From Victivallis sp. Marseille-Q1083 (lineage in GTDB: Bacteria; Verrucomicrobiota; Lentisphaeria; Victivallales; Victivallaceae): DNA of 64,000 nucleotides. The position numbers and the translations under genes were made by a program. The notes below the pieces were generated by a model. That model was not told the origin of the DNA and did not search any database. It saw only the letters and a program-made list of their open reading frames with translations. Within the stretch, counting starts at the first letter, position 1; each line of letters begins with the position of its first letter. Location of the stretch: contig NZ_CAHJXL010000001.1 of NCBI RefSeq assembly GCF_903645315.1, positions 62,001 to 126,000 of the forward strand, given 5' to 3'. Positions 16,392 through 25,936 of the stretch are shown one piece after another.

Positions 16392-19300
16392 TTACTCCCC
16401 CGTCACCTGCAGCACCAGCAACTGTTCCGGCTGCAAAGTCACTTCCAGCCGACGGCCGTCGCTGGCCCGCACCGTGCCGGAGAACAACTCCCGCAACGCG
16501 CCGTCCGCCGCCAGCGGCAAACGGTCGTCGAAAGTCAGCACCGCCTGCTGTTCCCGGTCGGTCGAAGAATTGAACACCGTCAAATACTGCTCGTTTCCTT
16601 CGCCGAACCGTTCCAGCCAGACCTCCGGATTATCCGATCGCGCCAGCGTCACCGGCGTCCAGCCGACCTGATTGATCCGTTTGAGCACCGGAATGAACTC
16701 GGCGTAAAGCGCCCGGTGCGCCTGGACCCGGTTCGGGTTCGGCCAGTACCACATGCCGGTCGGCGCCGCCGCCTGCATACTCGGATAGATGCCGTAAAAG
16801 CCGAGACGGCTGAAATAACGCCGCATATGCGCAACATCCAGATCGGCATACTGCAGCATGTTGTACGGTTTGGCCCGGCTGATGAAGCGGCGGAACAGCA
16901 ACCCGTCGTCTTCGGCCGGCGTCCACCGGTCGCCGCTCATCCAGTTCTGTTCGTCGCCGAACACGTCGATATACGGCGCGCCGAACGGGATCGTCCCGGC
17001 GCAATTGGCGAATACCAGCCGGTCGCGGTTATGGAGATAATCGGCGATGCTTTTGGTAAAGGCGACATGGGCATATTGCTGCTGCAGCGCCACGTTCCGG
17101 GCGCTGTCGAAGGTCGGCGGATTCGGCGACACCCGCCAATGGTCGCGGCGGTAATTCAAATTATTGGCATAGCACTCCATCGTGTCGAGATAAGCGCCGG
17201 TGGTCTTGCCGACATGCAGCCGGACCGTTTCGAAATCGCCGTTGCGAATCAACTCCCGGCCGTCGGAACCGGCAACCAGGCTGACCCGGTCCAGCCAGAC
17301 GGTCGCCGGCGTCGGCTCCTTCATGCCGCGGCAGAGCGAAACCGTCAACGTCACCGGCGTCCGCTCAAATTCCAGAGTCTTTTCGAATTCCTGCCAATCC
17401 TCCGGCAACGTTTCGAGGTTTACCGGCAGGGTTTCCGAGCTGTCGTCGGCGTAATAGGCGGTCACGTTGACCGAGAAACGGGCGCCGGAGGATTCAGTAT
17501 CCCTGCCGCGGGCGGCGAATTTCAAATGAAAGCTCCGTTCGCCGGCCGGCGGCACGATGCCGGTCTGGTGCAGAATCTGTTTGGTGAATTCAAAACAGTT
17601 GGCGTTGATGACCGGATCGATGCGGATCGACCGCTCTCCGGAAAATGGATTTTCCTTTTCCATTTCGAAAACCGGCCGCAGCGAAGTGCGTTCCGGCGCC
17701 CAGCCGTCCAACACGAACTGTTTGACCCGGCGCAACGCTTCCTGTTCGATGAACCAGTCGAGCCGGCCGGTCGAGAAGAAGGCGCCATCCTCCGGCGCAA
17801 TATCAATATTCGGATCGACGATCATCATATTTTCGTGCCGGCCGGGCTGGCGGAAAAAATAACCTTGCGGCATCCCCCAGTTGTCGGTGATATAATTGGC
17901 CGGATAGCCCTGATGCCGGTAACGTTCCTGATCCGGCACATCGCGCCGGTTTTCGGCGGCAACCTCCCGGGCGGTTTTGATGGCGCCGGCCGGGTCGGAC
18001 GGTCCCCACGGCTCCCGGTGCCGCTCGTAGAAATACTGATTGTCATGGTGATGGATCCACGGTTCGATGTAATAAAAACTGTTGTAGCCGCGTTCCTCGT
18101 TGTAGGCGAAATCGCCGATACTCTCGATCTGGCCGTAATTCAACCCCTCATCGCCGCCGGGAGCGATGCGCGGCGACAGAAACGCCAGCCAGACCCCTTC
18201 GCGGGTCGCCCGTTTCTTCAGAAACGCCCAATCGTAAATCTGCTGATAATTTTCCGCCGCGCCGCGCATGCCGTCCACCGGCTGGAATCCGAACAGGCAG
18301 GCATGAAAAGAGTTGCGATTTCTCCACTGCCCGCCGGCATCCGGAGAAAAACCGAGATCGTAGCGCAACCAGAAAACTTTGCCGGCGGCATCGTAGCCCA
18401 TATAAAACACCCGCGGCGCATCGATGTCGGTGCCGAGCGCCAACCCCTCGCCGGCGGCGGTCGTCAACGCCGTCAGCGGATACAACGCTTCGTAACCGTC
18501 GCGGCCGCCGCCATACCAGCGGTCGGCGTTACGGTACCATTGATTGGCTTCGATCGGCCCGGAACGGCGCAGCGACTGATAAAATTCCCCGCCGACGGCA
18601 TCGACCGGAATGGCGATATAACAGCTCAACGCCCGGTCGTCATGCCGGGTATTTTCCAGAAAACCGCCGATTTCGATATGATCGCAGCCCGGCTGCAGGT
18701 AGATCAGTCCCTTGAGGCCGTTCTGCGGATCGTCGAATTCCTGAATGAGGCGCTGGTCGCGCTGCGCCATCGTGCCGTTCGGCGCGAAAATGCGGTACGC
18801 CGCCTCTTTCAGCGTCAGATTGCGGAAATCGGCCCGGCAATTGTCCCGGGCGTTGGAAGTGACCTGCAAAACGAGCTCCTGCAGCGGCCGGTCCGGACAG
18901 ATGATTCTTTCATTGTATTGAAAATCATGATCGTATTGGCCGAAATAGGCGGACTGCTCCTTCAACTCGTAACCGTCGGCCGCTTTGCCGGTCACATTCA
19001 GCGCCAGATGCCGGTTCATCCAGCCGCCGGTTTCCGAAGCGTTCCGATAGGCGCATTCGCCGGACAGAATCAGCGGGGTCGCCTGCCGCTGCCGCAAGGC
19101 TAAGGTCAACTCACCGTTGCGGTCCTCTCCGGCGGCGATCGACAGCACGCCATCGGCGCTGACCTGTTCCGGTTTCACCCCCCAGGCCGTCCAATCCCTG
19201 CCGGCCAGCAAATCCGCCGCGCCTTCCACCGGCACGACCTCTTCGAAATAGATCAACGGCGACGGCTCGACCGCCTTTTCATTGACCGCCAGCACCCGCC

Positions 19301-19445
19301 CGGCCGGGTCCAGCCGCAACGCCACCCCGTTGTCGCTCCACAGCCGGATATCGCCATCCCGGCAAATGATGTTGCACTCGGTCAATTCTCCGCCGAACGC
19401 CAGCCAGCCGCCGGTCAACAGCAGAACGCCTATCAGTCGTTTCAT
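16392..19445 (-). CDS. Large secreted protein of unknown function, probably glycan-active (1017 aa)
   Basis: A signal peptide (MKRLIGVLLLTGGWLAFG) shows export. I cannot assign a family. The N-terminal 300 residues are beta-rich, the middle (about 390-560) looks like a TIM-barrel with aromatic and acidic residues (IEPWIHHHDN, YITDNWGMPQGYF), about residues 590-720 (SIRIDPVINANCFEF, LELRNGDFET-like) form a galactose-binding/CBM-type insert typical of glycoside hydrolases, and the end (EQYLTVFNSSTDREQQAVL) resembles the C-terminal beta-sandwich of alpha-glycosidases. Acidic candidates for catalysis include VFGDEQNW and the Asp of YITDNWG. AGGAGGATGGC precedes ATG 19445. A strong promoter lies 60-90 bases upstream, and the neighbourhood is glycan-related. 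Confidence 0.6.
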   Translation of the reverse strand: MKRLIGVLLLTGGWLAFGGELTECNIICRDGDIRLWSDNGVALRLDPAGRVLAVNEKAVEPSPLIYFEEVVPVEGAADLLAGRDWTAWGVKPEQVSADGVLSIAAGEDRNGELTLALRQRQATPLILSGECAYRNASETGGWMNRHLALNVTGKAADGYELKEQSAYFGQYDHDFQYNERIICPDRPLQELVLQVTSNARDNCRADFRNLTLKEAAYRIFAPNGTMAQRDQRLIQEFDDPQNGLKGLIYLQPGCDHIEIGGFLENTRHDDRALSCYIAIPVDAVGGEFYQSLRRSGPIEANQWYRNADRWYGGGRDGYEALYPLTALTTAAGEGLALGTDIDAPRVFYMGYDAAGKVFWLRYDLGFSPDAGGQWRNRNSFHACLFGFQPVDGMRGAAENYQQIYDWAFLKKRATREGVWLAFLSPRIAPGGDEGLNYGQIESIGDFAYNEERGYNSFYYIEPWIHHHDNQYFYERHREPWGPSDPAGAIKTAREVAAENRRDVPDQERYRHQGYPANYITDNWGMPQGYFFRQPGRHENMMIVDPNIDIAPEDGAFFSTGRLDWFIEQEALRRVKQFVLDGWAPERTSLRPVFEMEKENPFSGERSIRIDPVINANCFEFTKQILHQTGIVPPAGERSFHLKFAARGRDTESSGARFSVNVTAYYADDSSETLPVNLETLPEDWQEFEKTLEFERTPVTLTVSLCRGMKEPTPATVWLDRVSLVAGSDGRELIRNGDFETVRLHVGKTTGAYLDTMECYANNLNYRRDHWRVSPNPPTFDSARNVALQQQYAHVAFTKSIADYLHNRDRLVFANCAGTIPFGAPYIDVFGDEQNWMSGDRWTPAEDDGLLFRRFISRAKPYNMLQYADLDVAHMRRYFSRLGFYGIYPSMQAAAPTGMWYWPNPNRVQAHRALYAEFIPVLKRINQVGWTPVTLARSDNPEVWLERFGEGNEQYLTVFNSSTDREQQAVLTFDDRLPLAADGALRELFSGTVRASDGRRLEVTLQPEQLLVLQVTGE

Positions 19446-19504
19446 GCCATCCTCCTATCTTATCATTATATTAATATTCCACCATCATAATCACATCATT
19501 TCAT

Positions 19505-19533
19505 AGGATAGCAAAAAAAAGTCCATTTGTCAA
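19505..19533 (-). promoter_or_regulatory. Promoter of the 1017-residue secreted protein gene
   Basis: Minus-strand consensus TTGACA, exactly 17 bases, TATCCT, with TGC directly before the -10. The leader would be about 50 bases. Confidence 0.6.
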
Positions 19534-19612
19534 TAGGCGGGCGCAAAAAGATGAAAAATTTTTCAAGCCAGGCATCCGGCGGCTTCCGGTTTCCGGCGGA
19601 TTGCCGGGACGG

Positions 19613-22189
19613 TCAAAACAGGGCGCAGACGGTCCGGCGCGTCAAAATGTCCGATTTCAATTGCAGGCCGCTTTTCCGCGTATCCCGTACAGTCAGCAAA
19701 CCGGGCGGCAATTTCGCTTTGGAGACCACTTCCGCCGCCGCGGCCGGAAACGCCGCCAGCAAAGCGGGCCGGAAGGAACAACCCGGCTGATTTTCAAAGA
19801 TCGCCGCATAGAACATTGCATTTTCCACCAGGTCCTGGAAGAAATGGCTGCCGAACGAAAGCTCCGGCATGATATGGCCGCCGTCATAGGAAACTTCGCC
19901 GATGGCCGCGACATTGCTGATTTCGGCGAAACTGACCGGCACGCCCAGTTCCGGCGAACTGGTTCCCCAGCGTCCCGGTCCGAGCAGCAACAGCCGGCTG
20001 CCGGTGCCGCCGAGCCGGCGGTTCACTTCGCCGATCACCCGCGCCACCTGGTATTTGACGCCGATTTCCGCCTCGTAATAGGCGGCGCAATCGACATTGA
20101 TCACATAGTCGATCCGGAAATCCGCACCGCCGCCCATCGTATTGCCCTGCAGGGCAAACAATGTTTTTTCCGCCGCCACCGCCGGAATAGCGACTGCGGC
20201 CCCCTGCCCGCGGATCTGTAGCGGACGGCATTGCAACAGGTTGATGACGAAATGATTGTCCCGTGAAAAATTCGCCGTGAATTCAATGTCGACCGGATAG
20301 CGGTAGAAATCCTGTAACGTTTTCAAAATCATCGACATGTCCTGAATGAACACCGGATTGGCGACGATTTTGCCGCAATTGCAGAAAAAGACTTCCCGCC
20401 AGTTGCCGGCATCGCGGTAGAACGCTTCCGCCGCGGTGTCGTGCTCGAAAAGCAGCGTTTTCAGCCAGTCCGGCAAAGCGGCCGCCACCGCTGCCAGCGG
20501 TTTCGAAACCAGCGCATTGCTCCGCAGATCGAGCACATCAAGGTATTTCTGGGAAAATCGCGCCCGGTCGTCATCGCCGGCCACCGGCATTCGTTCCGGC
20601 GCATCCAGTGAAACGATGCGCGGATAATCCGATTCGGTCCGATCGACGGCACGGGTGCCGAGCCCGGCGACCAGCCGCAGCATGCCGGAATCCGGATCGA
20701 TCGAATCGTGCCAGACGTAAGAGTTGTAGGAATAACCGACGCCGGCCGCGCACGGCAGGAAAAAATCGCCGTAACCGGAACCGGAGACCCGCTGCACCAG
20801 GATCGCCATCTGTTCGTCCTGTTTGTCCAGCCGGCGCTGCCGGCGGTAAGCCAGGGCGGAGTCGTCCATCGCGCTGGCATAAACGCGCCGGACCGCCGCC
20901 TCGAACAGTTCGAGCCGCTGGTCGGGCGACGCGGCATTGACGCAGAATACCGACTCATATTTGCCGGCAAAGGCGTTGCCGAAGCCATCCTCCAGCAGGC
21001 TGCTGGACCGGACAATGATCGGACTCTGGCCGAAATAATCAAGCATCCGGCGGAATTGCTCCCGGATACCGGCGGCAAACGAGCCGGTGACGATTTTTTC
21101 CCGCAGTTTGCCGGCAGCGGAGAAAAAGCCCTGCTCGGTGCGCTGCTCCAGGCGCAATTTCCACCAGCCGTTGGCCACCAGAAAGGAATAAAAGACGTCG
21201 GCGCCGATGTAAAACGAATCGTGCGGCTCAATCCGGCCGCGCTGTTCCGGCAAATTGTTTTCGATAATTTTGCGGGCCAGCAGCACGCCGACCGCTTTGC
21301 CGCCGATGGCGCCGGAACCGATCATCCGCTCTTTGATCTGCAGAAAATCGGCGATGGTAAACTGGCTCATGACCAGGCTGCGAATCCGGGCATCCCGGCC
21401 GATCAGCATCGTGCAGAGCTGTTCGCGCCGGCCGGCCGAATCCCGGCCCGCCGCCAGCTCCTGCCGGGCCTGCAGGAAAATCCGGTCCCAGTTGTCCAGG
21501 GAACAATCGACCGGGTTGACGCCCTGGCGATGCATGATCGTATAAAACTGCCCGGCTTCCACCGAATCGGTCAGCGGCCGCATCTCGGCGCCGGCGTTCA
21601 GAATCCGGTGCGGCAGGAACATCGATTGCCCGTAACGGTTCCAGACTTTGAGCGGATGGACAAAACGCGCACCGTCGCCGCTGAAGACATCCAGCAGCAA
21701 CTGGGTGGTGTCGCGAATCCGGGCGATCGTTTCAAACGAGTGAAAGTTGCGCAGGATGGCAAAAAAGGCGACGGTATTGAGTTCGAACAAGTAGGGACAG
21801 GTCACCTGGAAAAAATTTCCCATCATCAAATCCGATGCCCAGGCGGTCTGCAGATCGGAGAGACAATCGAAAACATAAAAGGCGTCGCCCCCTTCGCGGC
21901 TGATCACTTCATGGACCTTGACGGTAAATGACTCAAACCCTTCCTCCGGCGGATCGAACGGCCAGATTTTGACGCCCGGCCGTTCGGTCAGCAGAGGCGG
22001 ATGATCGGCAAAACGCATGTAATTGACGGTCCGCCCCTCGGCGAGCCGCTGGGCGACGAACGGCTCAACGAAGAATAAATACTCTTCCAAATCGGCCAGT
22101 TGCCAGACGACGTTGTCCCCCATCCGGATCGAATCGACAATCGCATCAAATCCCGGCAAACCGGACCTGACCCGTTCAAAACTGGGCAT
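19613..22189 (-). CDS. KaiC-like/PEP-pyruvate-binding domain fusion protein (858 aa)
   Basis: The N-terminal 210 residues follow the KaiC/RecA fold (SGLPGFDAIVDSIRMGDNVVW, then GRTVNYMRFADH and AFYVFDCLSDL) but the Walker A loop (GxxGxGKT) is absent: the segment reads QLADLEEYLFFVEPF. From about residue 340 comes the ATP-grasp nucleotide-binding domain of PEP synthase/pyruvate phosphate dikinase, with the catalytic Arg region PIIVRSSSLLEDG (about residue 390), MAILVQRVSGSGYGDFF and GLGTRAVDR. There is no phosphohistidine (TGG..SHAA) domain and no PEP/pyruvate barrel. The protein may therefore be an ATP-dependent dikinase-like enzyme or sensor of another reaction. ATG 22189 follows AGGAGAGGAAG. 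The function is not known to me. Confidence 0.8.
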   Translation of the reverse strand: MPSFERVRSGLPGFDAIVDSIRMGDNVVWQLADLEEYLFFVEPFVAQRLAEGRTVNYMRFADHPPLLTERPGVKIWPFDPPEEGFESFTVKVHEVISREGGDAFYVFDCLSDLQTAWASDLMMGNFFQVTCPYLFELNTVAFFAILRNFHSFETIARIRDTTQLLLDVFSGDGARFVHPLKVWNRYGQSMFLPHRILNAGAEMRPLTDSVEAGQFYTIMHRQGVNPVDCSLDNWDRIFLQARQELAAGRDSAGRREQLCTMLIGRDARIRSLVMSQFTIADFLQIKERMIGSGAIGGKAVGVLLARKIIENNLPEQRGRIEPHDSFYIGADVFYSFLVANGWWKLRLEQRTEQGFFSAAGKLREKIVTGSFAAGIREQFRRMLDYFGQSPIIVRSSSLLEDGFGNAFAGKYESVFCVNAASPDQRLELFEAAVRRVYASAMDDSALAYRRQRRLDKQDEQMAILVQRVSGSGYGDFFLPCAAGVGYSYNSYVWHDSIDPDSGMLRLVAGLGTRAVDRTESDYPRIVSLDAPERMPVAGDDDRARFSQKYLDVLDLRSNALVSKPLAAVAAALPDWLKTLLFEHDTAAEAFYRDAGNWREVFFCNCGKIVANPVFIQDMSMILKTLQDFYRYPVDIEFTANFSRDNHFVINLLQCRPLQIRGQGAAVAIPAVAAEKTLFALQGNTMGGGADFRIDYVINVDCAAYYEAEIGVKYQVARVIGEVNRRLGGTGSRLLLLGPGRWGTSSPELGVPVSFAEISNVAAIGEVSYDGGHIMPELSFGSHFFQDLVENAMFYAAIFENQPGCSFRPALLAAFPAAAAEVVSKAKLPPGLLTVRDTRKSGLQLKSDILTRRTVCALF

Positions 22190-22228
22190 GGCTTCCTCTC
22201 CTGCATCAAAAATTACACTGTCGGCGAA

Positions 22229-22258
22229 AGTATAATCCGTCCTTTGCCGTTTTGCCAG
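22229..22258 (-). promoter_or_regulatory. Candidate promoter of the KaiC-like/PEP gene
   Basis: Minus-strand CTGGCA, 18 bases, TATACT, about 40 bases ahead of the start. Moderate match to consensus. Confidence 0.35.
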
Positions 22259-22329
22259 CCGCCGGCGATATTTTTCGCTTTTTTCGGTCGTCCTCTTCCC
22301 GGACCGGCGGCCGGCCATACGGCGCCGCC

Positions 22330-23586
22330 TCAGCCCTGCTGAAGATAATTGGTGGTGGACGGGAAGGCAAATTCGAGTTTTTCGGCGTTGAAGCGTTCGA
22401 GGATTTCCAGATTGACCGCTTCCCGCTCGATCAGAAACTGTCCCCAATCGGCCGGATCGTACCAGACGACGACGGCGATGTTCAGCGACCAGTCGCGGAA
22501 TTCGGTAAAGCGGATCACCGGCGGATGTTTTTCGGTATAGAAGCCCGGATGGCGTTTGAAAATCTCATCGAGCAACGCGCAGGCTTTCCGCATTTGCGCC
22601 GCGGAAGTGCTGTAAACCAATCCGATGTCGAACGCATATTTGATGAACGGCCGCTCGGTGACATTTTCCACCACCGCGTCGGCAACCGTGCTGTTCGGCA
22701 AGGTATAAAGGTTGCCGTCCAGCGACCGGATCCGGGTGCTGCGGAAACCGACCGCTTCGACGACGCCGTCCACCGCGTTGATTTTCACCCGGTCGCCAAC
22801 CGTGAACGGGTGGTCGATGAGGATCATCACCGAACCGAAAAAATTGGCGATGGTGCTTTGCGCGGCAAAAGCAATCGCCAACCCGGCGACGCCGGCGCTG
22901 GCCAGGATGGCGTTGATGTTGATGTCGAGGACGTCTTTCAAGATGAAAAGCAGCAGAATGGCAAACGAAATTACATTGATGCCGCGGCGCACCATCGTGA
23001 TGAGCAGGAACCCCATCATATTGTTTTTGGCGCGGGCGCGGGTCTCGCCGTAACGGCACATGGAATTGCCGAGGCTGAACAGCGCCCAGATCACGCTGAG
23101 CACGACGAAGAACCCGGATATCTTAGCCGCCAGGATGTTTTCCGGATCGACGAAAGTCAACTGTTCGAAACTGTAGCGCATCCCGGTGGCGAACACGCAC
23201 AGGCCGATCGGCCAGAACAAGCCCCGGACGATGAGCCGGACCAGCAGGTCATTGTTGCCGGAGCGGTTGCAGCAGAAGCGCACCAACCGGCCGATCAGAA
23301 AATTGAACACGAATACCGCCAGCACCGACAGGACAAAACCGACCCCGAAACGGGCCAGTTCCGTTTTATGCCGGAAAAACCATTTGACATCCTCCTGTTT
23401 GGTCAAGTCCAACTGGACAAAACCGTTGGCTGCCGTCACCCGGGCCGGCCGGCCGTCGTCATTCGCCGCGACCGGCAGTTCCGCCGCGGCTGCCGCACCG
23501 GCCGCGGCGGCGTTCCGGCCATTTTCCCCGATCCCCGCCCAGCAAAGGCAGAAACAACAAATCAGCACCGACACAACTTTTTTCAT
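22330..23586 (-). CDS. MscS-family mechanosensitive channel (418 aa)
   Basis: MscS channels open under membrane tension and release solutes on osmotic down-shock. A signal-like N-terminus (KKVVSVLICCFCLCW) precedes four hydrophobic segments. The pore helix and the following conserved stretch (AGVAGLAIAFAAQSTIANFFGSVMILIDHPFTVGDRVKI) are clear, as is the beta-domain loop SVRSTRIRSLDG-like (FRSTRIRSLDGNLYTLPNS). Length and topology fit a medium-sized MscS. ATG 23586 is preceded by AAGGAG. It shares the 263-base intergenic region with the divergent metallophosphatase gene. A second MscS gene lies at 32481. Confidence 0.93.
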   Translation of the reverse strand: MKKVVSVLICCFCLCWAGIGENGRNAAAAGAAAAAELPVAANDDGRPARVTAANGFVQLDLTKQEDVKWFFRHKTELARFGVGFVLSVLAVFVFNFLIGRLVRFCCNRSGNNDLLVRLIVRGLFWPIGLCVFATGMRYSFEQLTFVDPENILAAKISGFFVVLSVIWALFSLGNSMCRYGETRARAKNNMMGFLLITMVRRGINVISFAILLLFILKDVLDININAILASAGVAGLAIAFAAQSTIANFFGSVMILIDHPFTVGDRVKINAVDGVVEAVGFRSTRIRSLDGNLYTLPNSTVADAVVENVTERPFIKYAFDIGLVYSTSAAQMRKACALLDEIFKRHPGFYTEKHPPVIRFTEFRDWSLNIAVVVWYDPADWGQFLIEREAVNLEILERFNAEKLEFAFPSTTNYLQQG

Positions 23587-23610
23587 ATCAACTCCTTGCT
23601 TTACGGGTAA

Positions 23611-23639
23611 AATATACTCCGGATTGCCGGCGAAGGCAA
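23611..23639 (-). promoter_or_regulatory. Promoter of the first MscS gene
   Basis: Minus-strand TTGCCT, 17 bases, TATATT, giving a short leader of about 20 bases ahead of ATG 23586. Confidence 0.5.
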
Positions 23640-23745
23640 ATGGCCGGCGCGTACAGTTGCCATTCGAAGCTTCCGCCGCTTCAACCAACCGGGCTATATT
23701 TTGGCGGAAAGGAGAAGGCCGTTCCCAAAAGATGACATTTGCATA

Positions 23746-23774
23746 TTGCAATTGCATGAAAAATATGATATCGT
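23746..23774 (+). promoter_or_regulatory. Candidate promoter of the metallophosphatase gene
   Basis: TTGCAA, 17 bases, TATCGT on the plus strand, about 75 bases ahead of ATG 23850. Confidence 0.4.
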
Positions 23775-23849
23775 TCACCCGGTAATGCCGCAATCACTCA
23801 GATTTGAATAAAAGTTTCAGAAATTTATACGAAGCAGGAAGGATAAATC

Positions 23850-25616
23850 ATGATGAAACGGATTTGGTTGCTGTTGTTCCTCACGCTGTTGCTGTCGCCG
23901 CCCGCCGCCCCGGCCGGGCAGTATCCTTTGCCCGGCCGGGATATCTTGAAACTGGAAAGCTCGGATGTACGGCCGGCAGTGTTGAATCGGCAATGGTTCT
24001 GGATTGCCGGCACGCCGGCCGAAGGCTGGCAGGACGCCGTGCCGGCCAACGCGACACCGGTACAGTTGACGAAAAGCCGCATCGATCTCGACGCCGTCAC
24101 CGGCCGGCAGAATCCGGAAGGGGCCGAAGGGGTTCTCTACAACGAATTTGAAGCCGATGAAGACGGCATCATGCAGCTCGGCATCGGCTGCGACTGGTGG
24201 TTCGAAGCCTTCTGCAACGGCATTCCGTGCTATACCACCTTTCCCGGCGGCAACGATTCCCCGGCTTATGTGCCGGCGGACCATCCATTCCTTATCCCGG
24301 TCAAAGCCGGCAGAAACCGACTGGCGGTCCGGGTCCGGCGGGGCAGCCAGAGCTGGCAGTTCGCCTGCGGGATGGCTCCGTTCCGCCTGCCGGAAATGGC
24401 GGCAATCCAGTACGGGCCCTGGCTCAGCAATCCCGACGCCGGCAGAATGAGCATCCGTTTCGGCACCGCCGGCCACATCGGTTCCGGGATCGAATTCCGC
24501 CGGCACGGCGGCAGCGACGACTGGCAATGCCGGTGGGATCAGCGCCACGGCCAGATCCTGCGCCGGAAATTTCACGCGATCCACCTTCCTAATCTCGAGG
24601 AAGGCGCCCGCTACGACTACCGGGTGGTCATGATTGATCCGGACCAGCCGGAACAGAAACTTTATGGCGACACCCATCCCTTCCGCGTTCCCGATTCCCG
24701 ACAGACCGATTTCAGTTTCTTCTTCACCGCCGATCTGCAGTTTCCGCCGGAGCAGCAACTGGAAACACTCGACCGGCTGCTGGCCGCCGCCGGCGGCGAA
24801 AACTGCGATTTCCTCGTCTTCGGCGGTGACATCGGTTCAAATTTCGACAGCATCGAAAACGATCTGCTCAAACTGTCGATCAGCCGCCTGGTCGAACACG
24901 GCGGCGCCGAACGGCCGTTGGTCATGCTGCGCGGCAACCATGAATTGCGCGGCAAGGAAGCGGACCGCTTTCTCGATTACTTCGGTACGCCGGAAGGGCA
25001 TTCCTACGATATTTTCCGCTTCGGCGACACCGCATTCCTGATGCTTGACGCCTGGGAGGACAAACCCGCCGCCAGCCAGGAAGCCGCTTACTGCAAATAC
25101 AATCTCGACGAGTTGTTTTTCCAGGAGCAGGAAGCATTTCTGGCCGAGGCGCTCGCGTCCGAGAAGTGGCTCTCCGCCAAACGCCATATCGTCCTCGCCC
25201 ACGGCGCGCCTTATTCCCACAACGAGGACTACATGCCGCAGATGCTGCGGAAACTGACCAATCCGTACTTCGGCGGGCAAACGCCGCCGCACCGCCTGAA
25301 TCTCTGGCTCGCCGCCCACACCCATCGCTATTCGCGCAGCATTCCGGGCACCAATATTATCGCCGCGCCGGAAGCGCCTCCCAGGCCGCAGCGGGACGGG
25401 GAAAATTACCGCTATCCGGTGATGACCGGAGCCGGGCCGTCGCCTTATCGGCTTCAGGCCTCCGCTTTTCGGATCGACGCGACGGCAGACAAGCTCACCG
25501 TCAGCGCCTTTGCGCCGGACGGCAACTGCTTCGACAAAGTCGAGATCGCCAATGACGGCACCATCACCGAGCTGCTCCCGCTGCCGCATTTCGGTCAGCA
25601 GGAAAAACTGGACTGA
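23850..25616 (+). CDS. Secreted metallophosphatase with fibronectin-like N-terminal domain (588 aa)
   Basis: A signal peptide (LLLFLTLLLSPPAAPA) leads to a sugar-binding-like domain (about 25-190), a fibronectin-III-like domain (SIRFGTAG... YDYRVVMIDP) and a calcineurin-type metallophosphoesterase core with the five signature motifs: DLQF (first Asp in TADLQF), GGDIGS, GNHE (MLRGNHELRG), HG (LAHGAPYSH) and HTHRYSR. This is the plan of purple acid phosphatase-like and nucleotidase-like enzymes in the periplasm. The substrate is not evident. Two ATGs (23850, 23853) follow AGGAAGG; the first is used. It shares its upstream region with the divergent MscS gene. Confidence 0.85.
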   Translation: MMKRIWLLLFLTLLLSPPAAPAGQYPLPGRDILKLESSDVRPAVLNRQWFWIAGTPAEGWQDAVPANATPVQLTKSRIDLDAVTGRQNPEGAEGVLYNEFEADEDGIMQLGIGCDWWFEAFCNGIPCYTTFPGGNDSPAYVPADHPFLIPVKAGRNRLAVRVRRGSQSWQFACGMAPFRLPEMAAIQYGPWLSNPDAGRMSIRFGTAGHIGSGIEFRRHGGSDDWQCRWDQRHGQILRRKFHAIHLPNLEEGARYDYRVVMIDPDQPEQKLYGDTHPFRVPDSRQTDFSFFFTADLQFPPEQQLETLDRLLAAAGGENCDFLVFGGDIGSNFDSIENDLLKLSISRLVEHGGAERPLVMLRGNHELRGKEADRFLDYFGTPEGHSYDIFRFGDTAFLMLDAWEDKPAASQEAAYCKYNLDELFFQEQEAFLAEALASEKWLSAKRHIVLAHGAPYSHNEDYMPQMLRKLTNPYFGGQTPPHRLNLWLAAHTHRYSRSIPGTNIIAAPEAPPRPQRDGENYRYPVMTGAGPSPYRLQASAFRIDATADKLTVSAFAPDGNCFDKVEIANDGTITELLPLPHFGQQEKLD

Positions 25617-25936
25617 AGACCGGGAAATCCCGCTGATTCGCCCGATAAGAATTTCAGCCCGCCTGCCGATTCCGCCGACCCGGAAAGTATCTTTTGCACT
25701 GTCTTTCGGCGCGGGCCTCTTCGTTGCGGCCCGCAGAATTGAAGCCGGCCCTGCCGCCTTCGGCAGAATTGCGGCAAAATCGGGCAACATCTCCGCCGCC
25801 GGAGGCGGCTTGTCATGATTGCAATCTCCCGGCGCCGATAAATGAAGCGATATTGCAGGTACCGGCAGTAAGCGCCGGAATAGCGCTGCCCGCCGGCCCG
25901 CGCCCGGACACGCTCCGGGGCGGGCGGGCGGGTGGC
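25617..25936. other. Intergenic region rich in hairpins
   Basis: About 320 bases between the convergent metallophosphatase and GH20 genes. It holds a short hairpin (25751-25766, CTGCCG/CGGCAG), a GCCGCC/GGCGGC hairpin near 25797-25811, and the large stem of 25889-25932. It has the look of a terminator region, possibly with repeat elements. No coding potential was seen. Confidence 0.5.
25889..25932 (-). terminator. Large GC hairpin after the GH20 gene
   Basis: About 19 base pairs (CCCGCCGGCCCGCGCCCGGA against TCCGGGGCGGGCGGGCGGG with a bulge) and a five-base loop, five bases past the stop codon. No T-run follows. Confidence 0.5.

Noticed and set aside
16716-19103. 795-codon plus-strand frame opposite the 1017-residue protein
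   Set aside because: No motif or start signal, and the minus strand has a signal peptide, ribosome binding site and promoter.
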